From assembly GCF_002287375.1 (NCBI RefSeq), contig NZ_NPOA01000008.1, positions 141,773 to 205,772 of the forward strand: a stretch of DNA of 64,000 nucleotides, written 5' to 3'. Below, in pieces: positions 17,419 through 26,552 of this stretch. This stretch comes from Virgibacillus profundi (GTDB taxonomy: Bacteria; Bacillota; Bacilli; Bacillales; Amphibacillaceae). Made by a program: the position numbers and the translations under genes. How positions within the stretch are numbered: the stretch's first letter is position 1; every line of letters begins with the position of its first letter. The notes beneath the pieces were generated by a model that saw only the letters and a program-made list of their open reading frames with translations, did no database searches and was not told the DNA's origin.

Positions 17419-18585
17419 TTGCTAAAAAACATACATAAATCAATTGATTCCTTGTATCCTGAAATGGTTGAAATCCGCAGATACTTGCATCAATATCCCG
17501 AGGTTTCCTTCAAGGAATACAAAACTGCAAAATACATCGCTGATTTTTATGAAACGTTAGGAATCCCATATAAAACAAAGGTTGGAGGCAATGGTGTAAT
17601 TGCAACTCTTACAGGTGGAAAACCCGGAAAAACAGTTGCACTCCGAGCTGATTTTGATGCATTGCCTATTCAGGATGAAAAGAAAGTTCCGTATAAATCA
17701 AAAGTGGATGGTGTGATGCATGCATGTGGTCATGACGGGCATACAGCCACACTGCTCACTCTTGCAAAGGTAATGAAAGAATATCAGGAAGAGTTACCTG
17801 GAACTATTGAATTTCTGCACCAACATGCAGAGGAATACTCCCCTGGGGGTGCTAAACCAATTGTTGAATCCGGAGCAATCGATCATGTTGATGCTGTTTT
17901 TGGAACACATCTATGGGCAACAACGCCGGTAGGAGTTCTGCAAACCTCTAAAAATGTCTTTATGGCAGGTGCTGACCGCTTTGAAATTACAATTCAGGGA
18001 CAAGGCGGCCATGGTGCTTATCCACATGAAACAAAAGATGCCATCGTTATTGGCTCTGAAGTAATTTCCCAGCTTCAGCATATTGTCAGCAGAAGACTTG
18101 ATCCACTGGAAACAGCTGTTGTTACTGTCGGTATGTTTGAAGCAGGTAATTCCTTTAACATCATCGCAGATAAAGCAAAGCTAACCGGCACTGTACGATA
18201 CCTTAATCCGGATATTCAGGAAAAGGTGATCATGGAAATGGAAAGAATTATAAAAGGAATTTGTATCTCAAATGATGCATCCTATACGTTTAACTACACT
18301 AAAGGATATCCACCTCTAGTGAATCATGAAAAAGAAGCAGAGCTTGTTCTTGAAGCAAGTAAAAATGTAAAAGAAATTCATAAACATGAAGAAGTTATTC
18401 CGGTTATGGGTGGGGAAGATTTTGCTTATTATACATTGAAAAAACCGGGAGCCTATTTCTTCACAGGAGCAGAAAAAGAAGGTAATCCCTATCCACACCA
18501 TCATCCAATGTTCGATATCGATGAACGTGCACTACCTATTGCAGCAAAGACATTAATCGAAGCATATTTCGCATATCAGGATTAA
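17419..18585 (+). CDS. yhaA: M20-family amidohydrolase YhaA
   Basis: This metal-dependent N-acyl-amino acid amidohydrolase or aminoacylase of peptidase family M20D has 388 residues from a TTG start that follows GGGAGG by seven bases. Metal-site motifs are HACGHDGHTA, the HAEEYSPGGA segment and GTHLW; the dimerisation domain contains GQGGHGAYPHE; and the last ligand region is HHHPMFDID. A longer TTG start ten codons upstream would put the ribosome-binding site inside the gene. It is convergent with ecsB across a shared hairpin, the same neighbourhood as B. subtilis yhaA. The natural substrate is unknown. Confidence 0.9.
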   Translation: MLKNIHKSIDSLYPEMVEIRRYLHQYPEVSFKEYKTAKYIADFYETLGIPYKTKVGGNGVIATLTGGKPGKTVALRADFDALPIQDEKKVPYKSKVDGVMHACGHDGHTATLLTLAKVMKEYQEELPGTIEFLHQHAEEYSPGGAKPIVESGAIDHVDAVFGTHLWATTPVGVLQTSKNVFMAGADRFEITIQGQGGHGAYPHETKDAIVIGSEVISQLQHIVSRRLDPLETAVVTVGMFEAGNSFNIIADKAKLTGTVRYLNPDIQEKVIMEMERIIKGICISNDASYTFNYTKGYPPLVNHEKEAELVLEASKNVKEIHKHEEVIPVMGGEDFAYYTLKKPGAYFFTGAEKEGNPYPHHHPMFDIDERALPIAAKTLIEAYFAYQD

Positions 18586-18614
18586 TAATGATTTGTAAAC
18601 ATTCTCTAATAAGT

Positions 18615-18648
18615 AAACCCTTCAAGCAAAAAGTTGCCTGAAGGGTTT
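18615..18648. terminator. Bidirectional terminator between yhaA and ecsB
   Basis: AAACCCTTCAAGCAA pairs with TTGCCTGAAGGGTTT (one mismatch) and is flanked by A- and T-rich ends, so it can stop both convergent transcripts. Confidence 0.8.
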
Positions 18649-18650
18649 CT

Positions 18651-19862
18651 TCATACTAACTTACGTTTTACATAGCCATTAATAAACAGGTAATTAAATG
18701 CTATACCTGCCGCCAGGGCAATAACGAATCCTAAATATGCCTGCATCACCAAAAATAAAAGTGAAAATAAAACAGCTTGGAGGAACGTTAATTGAAATAA
18801 TAATTTCACCACAGCTTTTTGCCGTATGCTTGACTCAACCGGATATAGATCCAGCCACATAATCGTTCGATGATGCTGGTACAGTGTCATCATTTGGAAG
18901 CAGCTTAAATATAAAAACAGAATAGCAAATATGATTTTCATCCATAAATTAGGGATGAAATAAATTGCTAACCCCCCTATTATAATTAAACGGACATACA
19001 TTCCAAGATAGTCGCCACTTCGTACAAATGTAATCCGGTATAAATAATCAAAGGTGTGCTTCCTGGTAAATGGCAGCTTACTCACCAATGAGACAAGCCA
19101 TCCACGTTTTTTAATTGGATTTTTTAAATGTGGAACATCTGCAAACATATTCGCAATCCGGTAAAATGTCTGCATTCTGTTCCGATCTTTTTCTACCAAT
19201 ACATCCCAAACGATCCCCGCCTGTTTCCTGGACACGTTATAATCATATAAGAATATAATGATGAATAATGCTGTTGTAATTCCTGCATATACCATATCTC
19301 CATTGATTAAAAAATAAAATACAGCCATATTTAATAATGTGCGTACACCGAGATCTACACGTCTGACACCAGGCTCCCTGACTTTGAGCATCCACCAATT
19401 TGTAACAAGGTTCCATATTTTAAAAATAAATACAACAGCTATCGTAAGCAAATAAACATTTCCTGCACGATCAGGGAATGTTGCAAAATATAAAGGCCCA
19501 AACGCTGCAGAAACAAGCAATATTAAATAAAGTTGGATGACAAAACTATAAATAAGCGCATTACGAAAATAAGCACTCATTTTGTTTTCGGCAGCAATCA
19601 AAAAAACCAGATCTGGTTCTTTTAATAATGTTCTGATCGGACTGTAGCTTACTAATAAACCAAATCCAGCCCCTATAATGAAGGATGTGGGGAAGTTTTC
19701 GGGTATTTCTATTAGCCATTGCTGGTAATAATAGGCTAAAGCAGATATGAAAAATAGCATTGCAATTGCAGTATGCCCATTGAAAATATATTTTAAATAA
19801 CGGCCTGTCTCCTTTAAATGAGCAGAAAAACGTTTTTTAAAAAATTCATGTGAATTAAACAT
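18651..19862 (-). CDS. ecsB: ABC transporter permease EcsB
   Basis: EcsB is the membrane subunit of the EcsAB ABC transporter, which in B. subtilis affects protein secretion, competence and the activity of intramembrane protease RasP. The 403-residue protein has a basic N terminus (FFKKRFSAHLKETGRYLKY) and roughly ten hydrophobic segments, as expected for this family. Its ATG lies inside the end of ecsA (8-base overlap), so translation is coupled. There is no ecsC homologue downstream: the next gene is the convergent yhaA. Confidence 0.92.
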   Translation of the reverse strand: MFNSHEFFKKRFSAHLKETGRYLKYIFNGHTAIAMLFFISALAYYYQQWLIEIPENFPTSFIIGAGFGLLVSYSPIRTLLKEPDLVFLIAAENKMSAYFRNALIYSFVIQLYLILLVSAAFGPLYFATFPDRAGNVYLLTIAVVFIFKIWNLVTNWWMLKVREPGVRRVDLGVRTLLNMAVFYFLINGDMVYAGITTALFIIIFLYDYNVSRKQAGIVWDVLVEKDRNRMQTFYRIANMFADVPHLKNPIKKRGWLVSLVSKLPFTRKHTFDYLYRITFVRSGDYLGMYVRLIIIGGLAIYFIPNLWMKIIFAILFLYLSCFQMMTLYQHHRTIMWLDLYPVESSIRQKAVVKLLFQLTFLQAVLFSLLFLVMQAYLGFVIALAAGIAFNYLFINGYVKRKLV

Positions 19863-20601
19863 GGCTATCTTCTTCCTTTGTTAATCGCACATACAGATCA
19901 TCCAATGTTGCTTCAGGCATATGAAAGCTTTCACGGAGTTCATTTAGTGTTCCAATCGCCCGAATTAGCCCATCATGTAATATAACGAATCGATCACAAT
20001 ACCGCTCCGCCGTTGCCAAAATATGTGTCGACATTAATACACCCGAGCCGTTATTTTTCATTTCATCCATTAATTGTAAATACGATTGAATTCCCAAAGG
20101 ATCCAATCCAACGAATGGCTCGTCAACGATATATAATGGTGGCTCTATTAAAAAGGCACACATAATCATAACTTTTTGTCGCATCCCTTTTGAAAAATGC
20201 ACGGGAAACCATTTAAGCTTTTTCTCCATACGAAATTCCTTCAACAATGGCTGCAGTCTTTTTTCAAAAACATCCTCGGGAATATCATATGCCATTGCAG
20301 TTAAACGCAAATGTTCATACAATGTTAATTCATCGTATAGAATGGGCATTTCCGGGATGTATGCCATTTGGTTTCGATAGGACTCAGGATTTTCCTGAAA
20401 CGTCTTTCCATTTACAGCTACTGATCCCTTTTTCGCATGCATTAAACCAATAATATGTTTAATCGTTGTACTCTTCCCCGCTCCATTAAGACCAATCAGT
20501 CCCACTATTTCTTTTGGATAAACATCAAACGAAATACCATGCAATACATTTTTATGTGTATAACCTCCGTGAAGATTATCTATATGTAATAATGAACCCA
20601 C
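19855..20601 (-). CDS. ecsA: ABC transporter ATPase EcsA
   Basis: EcsA powers the EcsAB transporter. The 248-residue protein has a Walker A motif GLNGAGKST (about residues 37-45), signature FSKGMRQK, Walker B LYIVDEPF and the switch histidine in STHILATAE. The start is GTG, seven bases after AGGAGG. It overlaps ecsB by eight bases. A long intergenic stretch with two repeat arrays separates it from the divergent hit gene, the conserved neighbour in bacilli. Confidence 0.94.
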   Translation of the reverse strand: MGSLLHIDNLHGGYTHKNVLHGISFDVYPKEIVGLIGLNGAGKSTTIKHIIGLMHAKKGSVAVNGKTFQENPESYRNQMAYIPEMPILYDELTLYEHLRLTAMAYDIPEDVFEKRLQPLLKEFRMEKKLKWFPVHFSKGMRQKVMIMCAFLIEPPLYIVDEPFVGLDPLGIQSYLQLMDEMKNNGSGVLMSTHILATAERYCDRFVILHDGLIRAIGTLNELRESFHMPEATLDDLYVRLTKEEDSHV

Positions 20602-20727
20602 ATTGTTTCCTCCTAAATATTACTTATCTAAAATTTTACCATTTATTTAAACGTATGCCAAAGTAAAGTGTGTATTGCAGAGAATGTATATTTTTTATCA
20701 AGCTTACTACCCTTTTGCTGAATCATA

Positions 20728-20850
20728 GTTGAGAGATAAGCGTAATTTGTTGAGAGGCGTCCTTGCGATGTTGAGAAATAACTGATATTATCTGGATTTT
20801 CTCTCAACTTTCTCCGGTGTCCTCTCAACTTTCCAGTATTTTTTCTCAAC
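20728..20850. repeat. Mirror-image array of the GTTGAGAG word, 21 bp pitch
   Basis: GTTGAGAG or GTTGAGAA starts at 20728, 20749 and 20770 (pitch 21 bp). After 31 bp the complement CTCTCAAC (third copy TTCTCAAC) starts at 20801, 20822 and 20843 (pitch 21 bp). The array lies in the ecsA-hit gap and is not a gene; a minus-strand open frame across it is only a translation of the repeat. The same word and layout recur at 44903-45066. Confidence 0.82.
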
Positions 20851-20968
20851 TTTTCTGCGAGCAGTCTTTTGTTTACCAATCAAAAGTTTTTATAAAATTG
20901 ATGTATAAAAGTTTCTTTCCCGCACAAACTAGTTATTGAAGAGGCGAGGTTGTACCACTACAGGGTAA

Positions 20969-21106
20969 TTTCGTGTATAACAAATGAGGTGTTAGTGATC
21001 GAGTAACTACTGGAGTTTCGTGTATTACGCACAAAATGAGGTGTTAGTGATCGATATTCTAATATGAATTTGTATAAAAAACACAAAATGAGGTGTTAGT
21101 GAACGG
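20969..21106. repeat. Three direct repeats at 52 bp pitch in the ecsA-hit gap
   Basis: The word ATGAGGTGTTAGTGATCG starts at 20984, 21036 and 21088 (third copy ends GAACG), exactly 52 bp apart. Each is preceded by a TGTATNA...CACAAA-like stretch, so about 30 bp of each unit is conserved. No coding potential is seen. The remainder of the 790 bp gap holds the GTTGAGAG array on the left and a GC-rich hairpin at 21272-21306. Confidence 0.82.
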
Positions 21107-21271
21107 TAATCTAATGATAAAACCCTTTTGCCTGAATCCATCTCAATTTTACTTGAGGTGCTGACAAAAAGGTTTTTGTAAAATCAAGGAGTCGGGTAGC
21201 TAAATACTATTTGACAAATTGATTCAAAGTCCCCACATTAGAAGCTTATCGTCATCCTCGCTCTTCTTAGG

Positions 21272-21306
21272 AGCAGGCTAGTCCATCCGGGCTACGCCTG
21301 CTTTTT
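21272..21306 (+). terminator. Isolated hairpin with T-run upstream of hit
   Basis: AGCAGGCTAG pairs with CTACGCCTGCT (one bulged C) and is followed by TTTTTATTT. It looks like an intrinsic terminator, but no coding region ends before it. It may end a small RNA or be a leader attenuator of hit. Confidence 0.55.
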
Positions 21307-21393
21307 ATTTTATGCCTAAAACAGCTTCGAACCCTGAATGCTTTACATTTAGCCCGATTCCTTTATAAAATGAATGACAGAGGAGTGATATTA

Positions 21394-21822
21394 ATGAGTC
21401 ATGAAGATTGTATTTTTTGTAAAATTATAGATGGAGAAATTCCGTCTGCAAAGGTATTTGAAGATGACAAGGTCTATGCATTTCTGGATATTAGTCAGGT
21501 CACAAAAGGGCATACCATCGTCATCCCTAAAGAACACACAAAAAACATTTACGAAACACCACCGGAAATTGCAAAGGAATTATTTGCACGTGTTCCAGTC
21601 ATTGCTAGCGCTATTAAGGATACGTACAAGCCAATTGGCATGAACCTACTGAATAATAACGAAGCACCGGCAGACCAATCTGTATTTCATTTACATATCC
21701 ATATTATACCGAGATATGGTGCTGGGGATGGTTTTTCAACCAATTGGACAGATCATAATAATGATTATACACCAGATGATTTACAGCACATCGCTAAAGA
21801 AATTAATGAAACGATTAAATAA
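21394..21822 (+). CDS. hit: HIT-family nucleotide-binding protein
   Basis: Hit is a histidine-triad protein, probably a nucleoside phosphoramidase or dinucleotide hydrolase acting in the cytoplasm. The 142-residue protein has the N-terminal zinc-site cysteines CIFCKI (residues 6-11) and the catalytic triad HLHIHIIP. The start is the ATG after GAGGAGTG; an in-frame ATG eight codons upstream lacks a ribosome-binding site. It is divergent from ecsAB, the conserved arrangement in bacilli. Confidence 0.94.
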   Translation: MSHEDCIFCKIIDGEIPSAKVFEDDKVYAFLDISQVTKGHTIVIPKEHTKNIYETPPEIAKELFARVPVIASAIKDTYKPIGMNLLNNNEAPADQSVFHLHIHIIPRYGAGDGFSTNWTDHNNDYTPDDLQHIAKEINETIK

Positions 21823-21921
21823 ATCGGGAATCTGAAAATTAGTACTTTTTATTTAGCCGGAAGTTTGTTATAATAACTTTAAGTTTCCGCAGCTGACAAC
21901 GAGTGTACAGTTGGGAAAAAA

Positions 21922-21944
21922 TAGTTTAGCTGAGAAGAGGAGAG
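21922..21944 (+). promoter_or_regulatory. Probable TRAP-binding site overlapping the trpP ribosome-binding site
   Basis: Five (T/G)AG triplets begin at 21922, 21927, 21932, 21937 and 21942, exactly 5 bases apart, the period recognised by tryptophan-activated TRAP. The run covers the Shine-Dalgarno sequence and ends six bases before the trpP ATG. Tryptophan-bound TRAP would block translation, as known for trpP in B. subtilis. mtrB itself is not in this window. Confidence 0.75.
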
Positions 21945-21950
21945 TTACAA

Positions 21951-22469
21951 ATGAATACAAGAATTTTGGTTATTTTGTCACTATTAGTAGGGATTGGTGC
22001 TGTATTGCATGCTGTTGTTCCACCGGTAATTTTTGGAGTTAAGCCTGATATGCTGTTGTCCATGATGTTTTTAGGTATACTTTTATTTCCTAAAGTAAAG
22101 TATGTAGCACTTCTGGCCATTGTAACAGGTGTGATTTCAGCATTAACGACATCTGCTCCTGGGGGACAAATTGCAAACCTGATTGATAAACCAATTACAG
22201 CATTAGTATTTCTTGCACTGTTTCTAACAATCGGCAACAAAGTGAAAGATTCCATAAGTGTTCCAGTACTTACATTTATTGGAACAATCATCAGTGGTTC
22301 AATCTTTTTAAGTGTTGCATTATTTATTATCGGGTTAATGGAAGGTGCATTTATTTCCATGTTCGCATTGGCAGTACTGCCTGCAGCAGTATTAAATACT
22401 GTAATCATGGTAGTTGTCTATCCGATCGTTCAGCGGATTTTAAAAAGATCCCGTCCCATTACTGCTTAA
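21951..22469 (+). CDS. trpP: Tryptophan transporter TrpP
   Basis: TrpP (formerly YhaG) is a membrane protein for tryptophan uptake. The 172-residue protein has about five hydrophobic segments and the family pattern HAVVPPVIFGVKPDMLLSMMF near residues 20-40. Position between hit and yhaH matches B. subtilis. A run of (T/G)AG triplets over the ribosome-binding site indicates translational repression by TRAP when tryptophan is plentiful, which supports the identification independently. An intrinsic terminator follows. Confidence 0.93.
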   Translation: MNTRILVILSLLVGIGAVLHAVVPPVIFGVKPDMLLSMMFLGILLFPKVKYVALLAIVTGVISALTTSAPGGQIANLIDKPITALVFLALFLTIGNKVKDSISVPVLTFIGTIISGSIFLSVALFIIGLMEGAFISMFALAVLPAAVLNTVIMVVVYPIVQRILKRSRPITA

Positions 22470-22483
22470 TAAAAAGTGATTCC

Positions 22484-22520
22484 AAAATCCTCTGGCACAA
22501 GCTTGTCAGAGGATTTTTTT
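22484..22520 (+). terminator. Intrinsic terminator after trpP
   Basis: AATCCTCTG pairs with CAGAGGATT around a 12-base loop and is followed by a run of seven T. Confidence 0.88.
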
Positions 22521-22753
22521 AAAAAAACCTAGCTTATCCCCCGATTTAATGGAAAAGGCTAGATTGAACTAAAGTTACTTTTCGTCTGTGAAATAAAATG
22601 TTTCAACGTATTAATTATGCGCACTGATTTCCTAAAAAGCTTATATTTTTCAATCAGTGTAAAAAAATATACATATTATTGTTTGAAACAGGTTTGATAG
22701 CCGTTCAAATAGAGAAAATGATATAATAAGGGCTTGAAAGGAGCGTATTATTT

Positions 22754-23113
22754 ATGTCAAAAGGAAAATCATTGTTACTTGGAATTATGGTGGGTGGTGC
22801 TGTGAGCGCTGCAGCAACCTTACTTAGTACTCCAGCATCCGGCAGGGATTTACGGGGCCGTGTTAAAGATCAGGGCATGGAGTGGAAAGAGATGATTGCT
22901 AACCTGAAACAGGATGGTTTGCGTCTAAAGCAACAAATAACAGAAACCTCCAAAGAAGGTGCCGCATTAATTAAAGAGCTTACACAGGAAATGAAAAAAT
23001 CAGTAGAAGAATGGAAAGAAACAGTCGAACCCCATCAGGAGAATATCCATCAATATTTGGAGCAGATAGAATCCAGTTTGAAAGACCTCGAAGATAAAGT
23101 AAAAAAACATTAA
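22754..23113 (+). CDS. yhaH: YtxH-family protein YhaH
   Basis: This 119-residue protein has one N-terminal glycine/alanine-rich hydrophobic segment (about residues 5-25, with the TPASGRDLRGRV motif after it) and a long charged amphipathic coiled-coil tail. This is the YtxH/YhaH pattern of bacilli, associated with general stress or the membrane; no biochemical function is known. Position after trpP matches B. subtilis yhaH. The ribosome-binding site is AAAGGAG. A TATAAT lies 28 bases before the start, but I could not pair it with a convincing -35. Confidence 0.87.
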   Translation: MSKGKSLLLGIMVGGAVSAAATLLSTPASGRDLRGRVKDQGMEWKEMIANLKQDGLRLKQQITETSKEGAALIKELTQEMKKSVEEWKETVEPHQENIHQYLEQIESSLKDLEDKVKKH

Positions 23114-23117
23114 TTTT

Positions 23118-23150
23118 AAAGCCTTCTCTTGTTTAAGAGAAGGCTTTTTT
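23118..23150 (+). terminator. Intrinsic terminator after yhaH
   Basis: AAAGCCTTCTCTT pairs perfectly with AAGAGAAGGCTTT around a 4-base loop, followed by T's. Confidence 0.9.
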
Positions 23151-23190
23151 AATATGAAGCTTAAATGGTGATTTTATTGTTGTTTGAGCT

Positions 23191-23285
23191 GTATACCAGC
23201 GGGTTCATGCGCTGTATCAGCGTAAAACGGACTTGTATCAGCGGTTCCACGTATTCTATCAGCGTAAAACGAACTTGTATTAGCG
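23191..23285. repeat. Tandem array of a GTATCAGCG word, 21 bp pitch
   Basis: GTATCAGCG-like words start at 23191 (GTATACCAGCG), 23214, 23235, 23256 (CTATCAGCG) and 23277 (GTATTAGCG), at 21 bp pitch except for a 23 bp first step. GTAAAACG-AACTT fills alternate spacers, giving a 42 bp super-period. All copies read in one direction, in the gap between the yhaH and opuAC terminators. Confidence 0.78.
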
Positions 23286-23333
23286 AAACGCCCCGCCTCA
23301 GCTGAACAGAGTATTCAACATCATTACTCCATC

Positions 23334-23371
23334 AAAAAAACCGGGCTATCTATTCGATAGTCCGGTTTTTT
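23334..23371. terminator. Terminator of the opuA operon
   Basis: AAAAACCGG-CTATC pairs with GATAG-CCGGTTTTT with one mismatch in the stem. A's on the left and T's on the right allow function in both directions; opuAC ends 10 bases away. Confidence 0.85.
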
Positions 23372-23381
23372 ATTTAATAAA

Positions 23382-24296
23382 TTATTCTACGCCTTCTGTC
23401 CATTCAGCTACTTTATCAGCATTATCTTCTACCCATGCAGCTGCAGCTTCTTCTGGTGATGTACCATTATAAACTTCAAGCATAACAGTTTCCATATCTT
23501 CTGTTGTCCAGTGGAACTGGTCTAAAATTTTATATGCTTTTGGCATATCTTCTTCTAAACCTTCACGAACCATTGTAGAGATGATTTCTTCTTCACCAAA
23601 TGAACCTTCTGGATCTTCAAGATACTTCAGGTCATATTCAGCAAATTTCCAGTGTGGCGTCCAGCCTGTAACAATGATTGGTTCTTCATTGTCATATGCT
23701 TCACCCAATGCTGTTGCCATCGCACCACTGGAAGATGTTTGTACTTCCCAGCCTTCCATATTATCATAATCTTCAACCGACTGCTCAGATGCTGCTACAA
23801 CACCTGCACCTGGTTCAATACCTGTAATTGTTTGATCAGCTTCATCAGTCAAATCGGCAATTGAATTAACATCCATATAAGATGGAACTACTAATCCAAT
23901 TTTAGCACCTGCTAGATTCTCACCTAAATCAACCATTTGATCGCCATATTCTTCAAACTGGGAACCATGCGTCGCAGGTAACCATGCAGCTACCATACCA
24001 TCTGCTTCACCGCTAGCCACTGCTTCCCACATTACAGCATTATCAAGTGGTGTTAATTCAACATCAAATCCTTGATCTTCTAAAACCTTACCAATTACAT
24101 TAGTAGATGCAATTTCAGAATCCCACTCTACATATGCCAATTCAATTTCTTTTGCTTCTTCAGTTGTTGCTTCATCATCTGAACCATCTGATCCGGTATC
24201 AGAAGATGATTCATCATCTGATCCACAACCCGCTGCAAATAATGATAATGAAAGTCCAGCTACAAGTCCCAGACGTTTCCAGTTAAGTTCTAACAT
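23382..24296 (-). CDS. opuAC: Glycine betaine-binding lipoprotein OpuAC
   Basis: OpuAC is the extracellular solute receptor of the OpuA osmoprotectant importer. The 304-residue precursor has a signal peptide ending in a lipobox (LFAAGCGS, lipidated Cys about residue 24), then an acidic Ser/Asp/Glu-rich linker of about 22 residues and an OpuAC-type binding domain. The domain keeps tryptophans of the sort that form the betaine cage (VMWEAV, AAWLPATHG, TGWTPHWKF). It is the third gene of opuAA-opuAB-opuAC, 123 bases after opuAB. The strongly acidic linker fits a salt-tolerant host. Substrate is glycine betaine or proline betaine by family. Confidence 0.93.
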   Translation of the reverse strand: MLELNWKRLGLVAGLSLSLFAAGCGSDDESSSDTGSDGSDDEATTEEAKEIELAYVEWDSEIASTNVIGKVLEDQGFDVELTPLDNAVMWEAVASGEADGMVAAWLPATHGSQFEEYGDQMVDLGENLAGAKIGLVVPSYMDVNSIADLTDEADQTITGIEPGAGVVAASEQSVEDYDNMEGWEVQTSSSGAMATALGEAYDNEEPIIVTGWTPHWKFAEYDLKYLEDPEGSFGEEEIISTMVREGLEEDMPKAYKILDQFHWTTEDMETVMLEVYNGTSPEEAAAAWVEDNADKVAEWTEGVE

Positions 24297-24419
24297 AACT
24301 AAAAATCTCCCCTTTTTCTAAATTTTATATTGTGGATATTCAAAAGGTCTGTTTTTACTTCCCCTTCGAACATCACTATATGGAAAACTTTTCATTTTGA
24401 AAAGGTACCAACAAATTAA

Positions 24420-25277
24420 TTAAGCCTTCTTCTTATTCATATTCTGTGTAAAACGATCAATAATAATCGCTAATATTACAATTCCTACACCTGCAACGAA
24501 ACCTGTTCCCACATTTGAACGCTGTAGTGAGGATAGAACCTCTCTTCCAAGTCCCGGCGCACCAATCATGGATGCAATAACTACCATTGATAATGAAAGC
24601 ATTACTGTTTGGTTAATTCCAGCCATAATAGTAGCTTTAGCCATTGGAAGCTGCACTTTAAATAATTTTTGTGCTCCTGTACTACCAAATGCGTCTGAGG
24701 CTTCAACTAATTCCTTGGAAACCTGTCGAATACCCAGATTCGTAAAACGAACCGTAGGCGGTGTTGCGAATATGAGTGATGCAAATACACCTGGTACCAT
24801 ACCAATACCGAAGAATGCAACGGCAGGAATTAAATAAACAAATGCCGGCATTGTCTGCATAAAATCGAGGATTGGTGTAATGATTGCCTCAGCAATTTTA
24901 CTTTTAGCCATTAATATCCCAAAAGGAACGCCGATAATTACAGATAGTAAACTCGCAATAATTACTAACGTAACTGTATTCATCAGATGATCCCAATAGC
25001 CCTGATTGTATATCAGCCAAAGACCTACTATTGAAAATGCAGCCAAACCTAATTTCTTACCACTGATAAAAAATGCAATTAATGCAACTGCAATGATAAA
25101 AATAATAGGAGGGATTAACATCAGTACATCTTCAGACATAAATTCCATGAAATTTCCAAGATGTTCTTTAATTGGGTCAAATAGAACAGAAAATTTCTCT
25201 TTCAACCATTCAGTAACCCATTCTGTTCCTTCAGCAATTGGTATTCGCGGTACAAATTCTAACATACTATTAAGCAT
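24420..25277 (-). CDS. opuAB: Glycine betaine ABC transporter permease OpuAB
   Basis: OpuAB is the membrane subunit of OpuA. The 285-residue protein has a cytoplasmic or amphipathic N-terminal stretch, then about seven membrane segments and the binding-protein-dependent permease loop ([24 protein letters not shown]-type motif). The ATG overlaps the end of opuAA by 8 bases, giving translational coupling, with GGAGGTG 12 bases upstream. OpuAA and OpuAC flank it. Confidence 0.94.
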   Translation of the reverse strand: MLNSMLEFVPRIPIAEGTEWVTEWLKEKFSVLFDPIKEHLGNFMEFMSEDVLMLIPPIIFIIAVALIAFFISGKKLGLAAFSIVGLWLIYNQGYWDHLMNTVTLVIIASLLSVIIGVPFGILMAKSKIAEAIITPILDFMQTMPAFVYLIPAVAFFGIGMVPGVFASLIFATPPTVRFTNLGIRQVSKELVEASDAFGSTGAQKLFKVQLPMAKATIMAGINQTVMLSLSMVVIASMIGAPGLGREVLSSLQRSNVGTGFVAGVGIVILAIIIDRFTQNMNKKKA

Positions 25278-26469
25278 TTTCTATATTCACCTCCGCGTCT
25301 CCTGCAAGTGCTGCAATTACAGAACCACGTACAATGATACCAAGCAACTTGCCATCCTCTATAACTGCAACCGGAATCGGTGAGTCATGAATAATATTGA
25401 AAATCTCATGCATAGAGGTCTCTTTATCTACTCTTGGAATATCATTTTTTAATATTTCTTCCAAATTTCCAATTTCATTTTTTCTCGCTGCAGAAGCATC
25501 GTCTGCGGTAATATATCCTTTTAAATTCCGTTTGCTGTCAACAACATACATGCTCGACAGACCTTCCTCACGCATCCGTTCAAGCGCAACCCTTGGACCG
25601 TGTTTTTCAATATTAACAGTTTCAGGGCGTTTCATAATATGCTGTGCAGTCAGTACCTTGGATCTGTCAACATCTTCCACAAATCTCTCAACATAATCAT
25701 TTGCCGGATTTACCAAGATTTCCTCCGGTGTTCCAATTTGCACAATGGATCCATCTTTCATCAGTGCAATCCGGTCACCAAGACGCAATGCTTCGTCCAA
25801 ATCATGTGTAATGAAAATAATTGTTTTTCTCATAGACGATTGCAAATCAATAAGCTCATCCTGCATCTCTTTTCGGATAAGCGGATCTAATGCTGAGAAT
25901 GCCTCATCCATTAACAGAACTTCCGGGTCGTTAGCTAATGCACGTGCAAGCCCAACACGTTGCTGCATCCCACCGGATAACTGACCTGGTTTTTGATGAA
26001 TATATCCCGCCAGCCCAACCATTTCCAGAGCTTTTTCAGCTTTTTTCCTGCGTTCTTCTTTTGGTGCATTTTGAACTTCCAAACCAAACTCTGCATTTTC
26101 TAAAATAGTGCGAAGCGGAAATAAAGCAAACTTCTGAAATACCATACTCATTTTTTCTCTTCGAACCCTGCGCAAGGACTTTTTATCCATCCTTGCAAGA
26201 TCTTCTCCATCAATGAGAATGCTGCCTTCTGTTGGTTCAATTAATCTATTAATCAATCGCACCAATGTAGACTTACCACTACCGGATAAGCCCATAATGA
26301 CAAATATCTCTCCTGCTTCAACTGAAAATGAAGCTCGATTAACCCCAACTGTATTACCAGCTTCTTTTAATATTGCTTCTTTGGACAACCCTTTATCTAA
26401 CAGCTTCAAAGCATGTTTTGGGTTTTTTCCAAATACCTTTGATAAATTTTTAGCCTCAATTACCGGCAC
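25270..26469 (-). CDS. opuAA: Glycine betaine ABC transporter ATPase OpuAA
   Basis: OpuAA hydrolyses ATP to drive betaine uptake. The predicted 399-residue protein has Walker [10 protein letters not shown] (about residues 60-68), signature LSGGMQQR, Walker [13 protein letters not shown], and two C-terminal CBS domains (about residues 280-395), the usual ionic-strength or nucleotide-sensing module of OpuAA. I prefer a GTG start giving MPVIEAKNL, because the upstream GTG of the longer frame forms part of the AGAGGTG ribosome-binding site. It is the first gene of the operon, divergent from a GbsR-type gene that probably represses it. Confidence 0.93.
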   Translation of the reverse strand: MPVIEAKNLSKVFGKNPKHALKLLDKGLSKEAILKEAGNTVGVNRASFSVEAGEIFVIMGLSGSGKSTLVRLINRLIEPTEGSILIDGEDLARMDKKSLRRVRREKMSMVFQKFALFPLRTILENAEFGLEVQNAPKEERRKKAEKALEMVGLAGYIHQKPGQLSGGMQQRVGLARALANDPEVLLMDEAFSALDPLIRKEMQDELIDLQSSMRKTIIFITHDLDEALRLGDRIALMKDGSIVQIGTPEEILVNPANDYVERFVEDVDRSKVLTAQHIMKRPETVNIEKHGPRVALERMREEGLSSMYVVDSKRNLKGYITADDASAARKNEIGNLEEILKNDIPRVDKETSMHEIFNIIHDSPIPVAVIEDGKLLGIIVRGSVIAALAGDAEVNIENA

Positions 26470-26552
26470 ATCTTCCACCTCTTTTTTTCAATTATAACCA
26501 TTCTAATGAATTATGATTTTAGTCTTACTACTTTATAATCAGATTAATTACG

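Noticed and set aside
20643-20879. Minus-strand open frame of 78 codons across the GTTGAGAG array, and a similar one at 44827-45024
   Set aside because: The predicted protein is only the translation of the 21 bp repeat (a seven-codon period) and has no supporting start signals.
22609-22662. CACTGATT...AATCAGTG inverted repeat between trpP and yhaH as a terminator
   Set aside because: The loop is over 20 bases, there is no T-run on either strand, and trpP already has a clear terminator upstream.
22684-22705. TGAAAC with CGTT before yhaH as a second ECF promoter
   Set aside because: The spacer is only 12 bases and the -10 element is incomplete.
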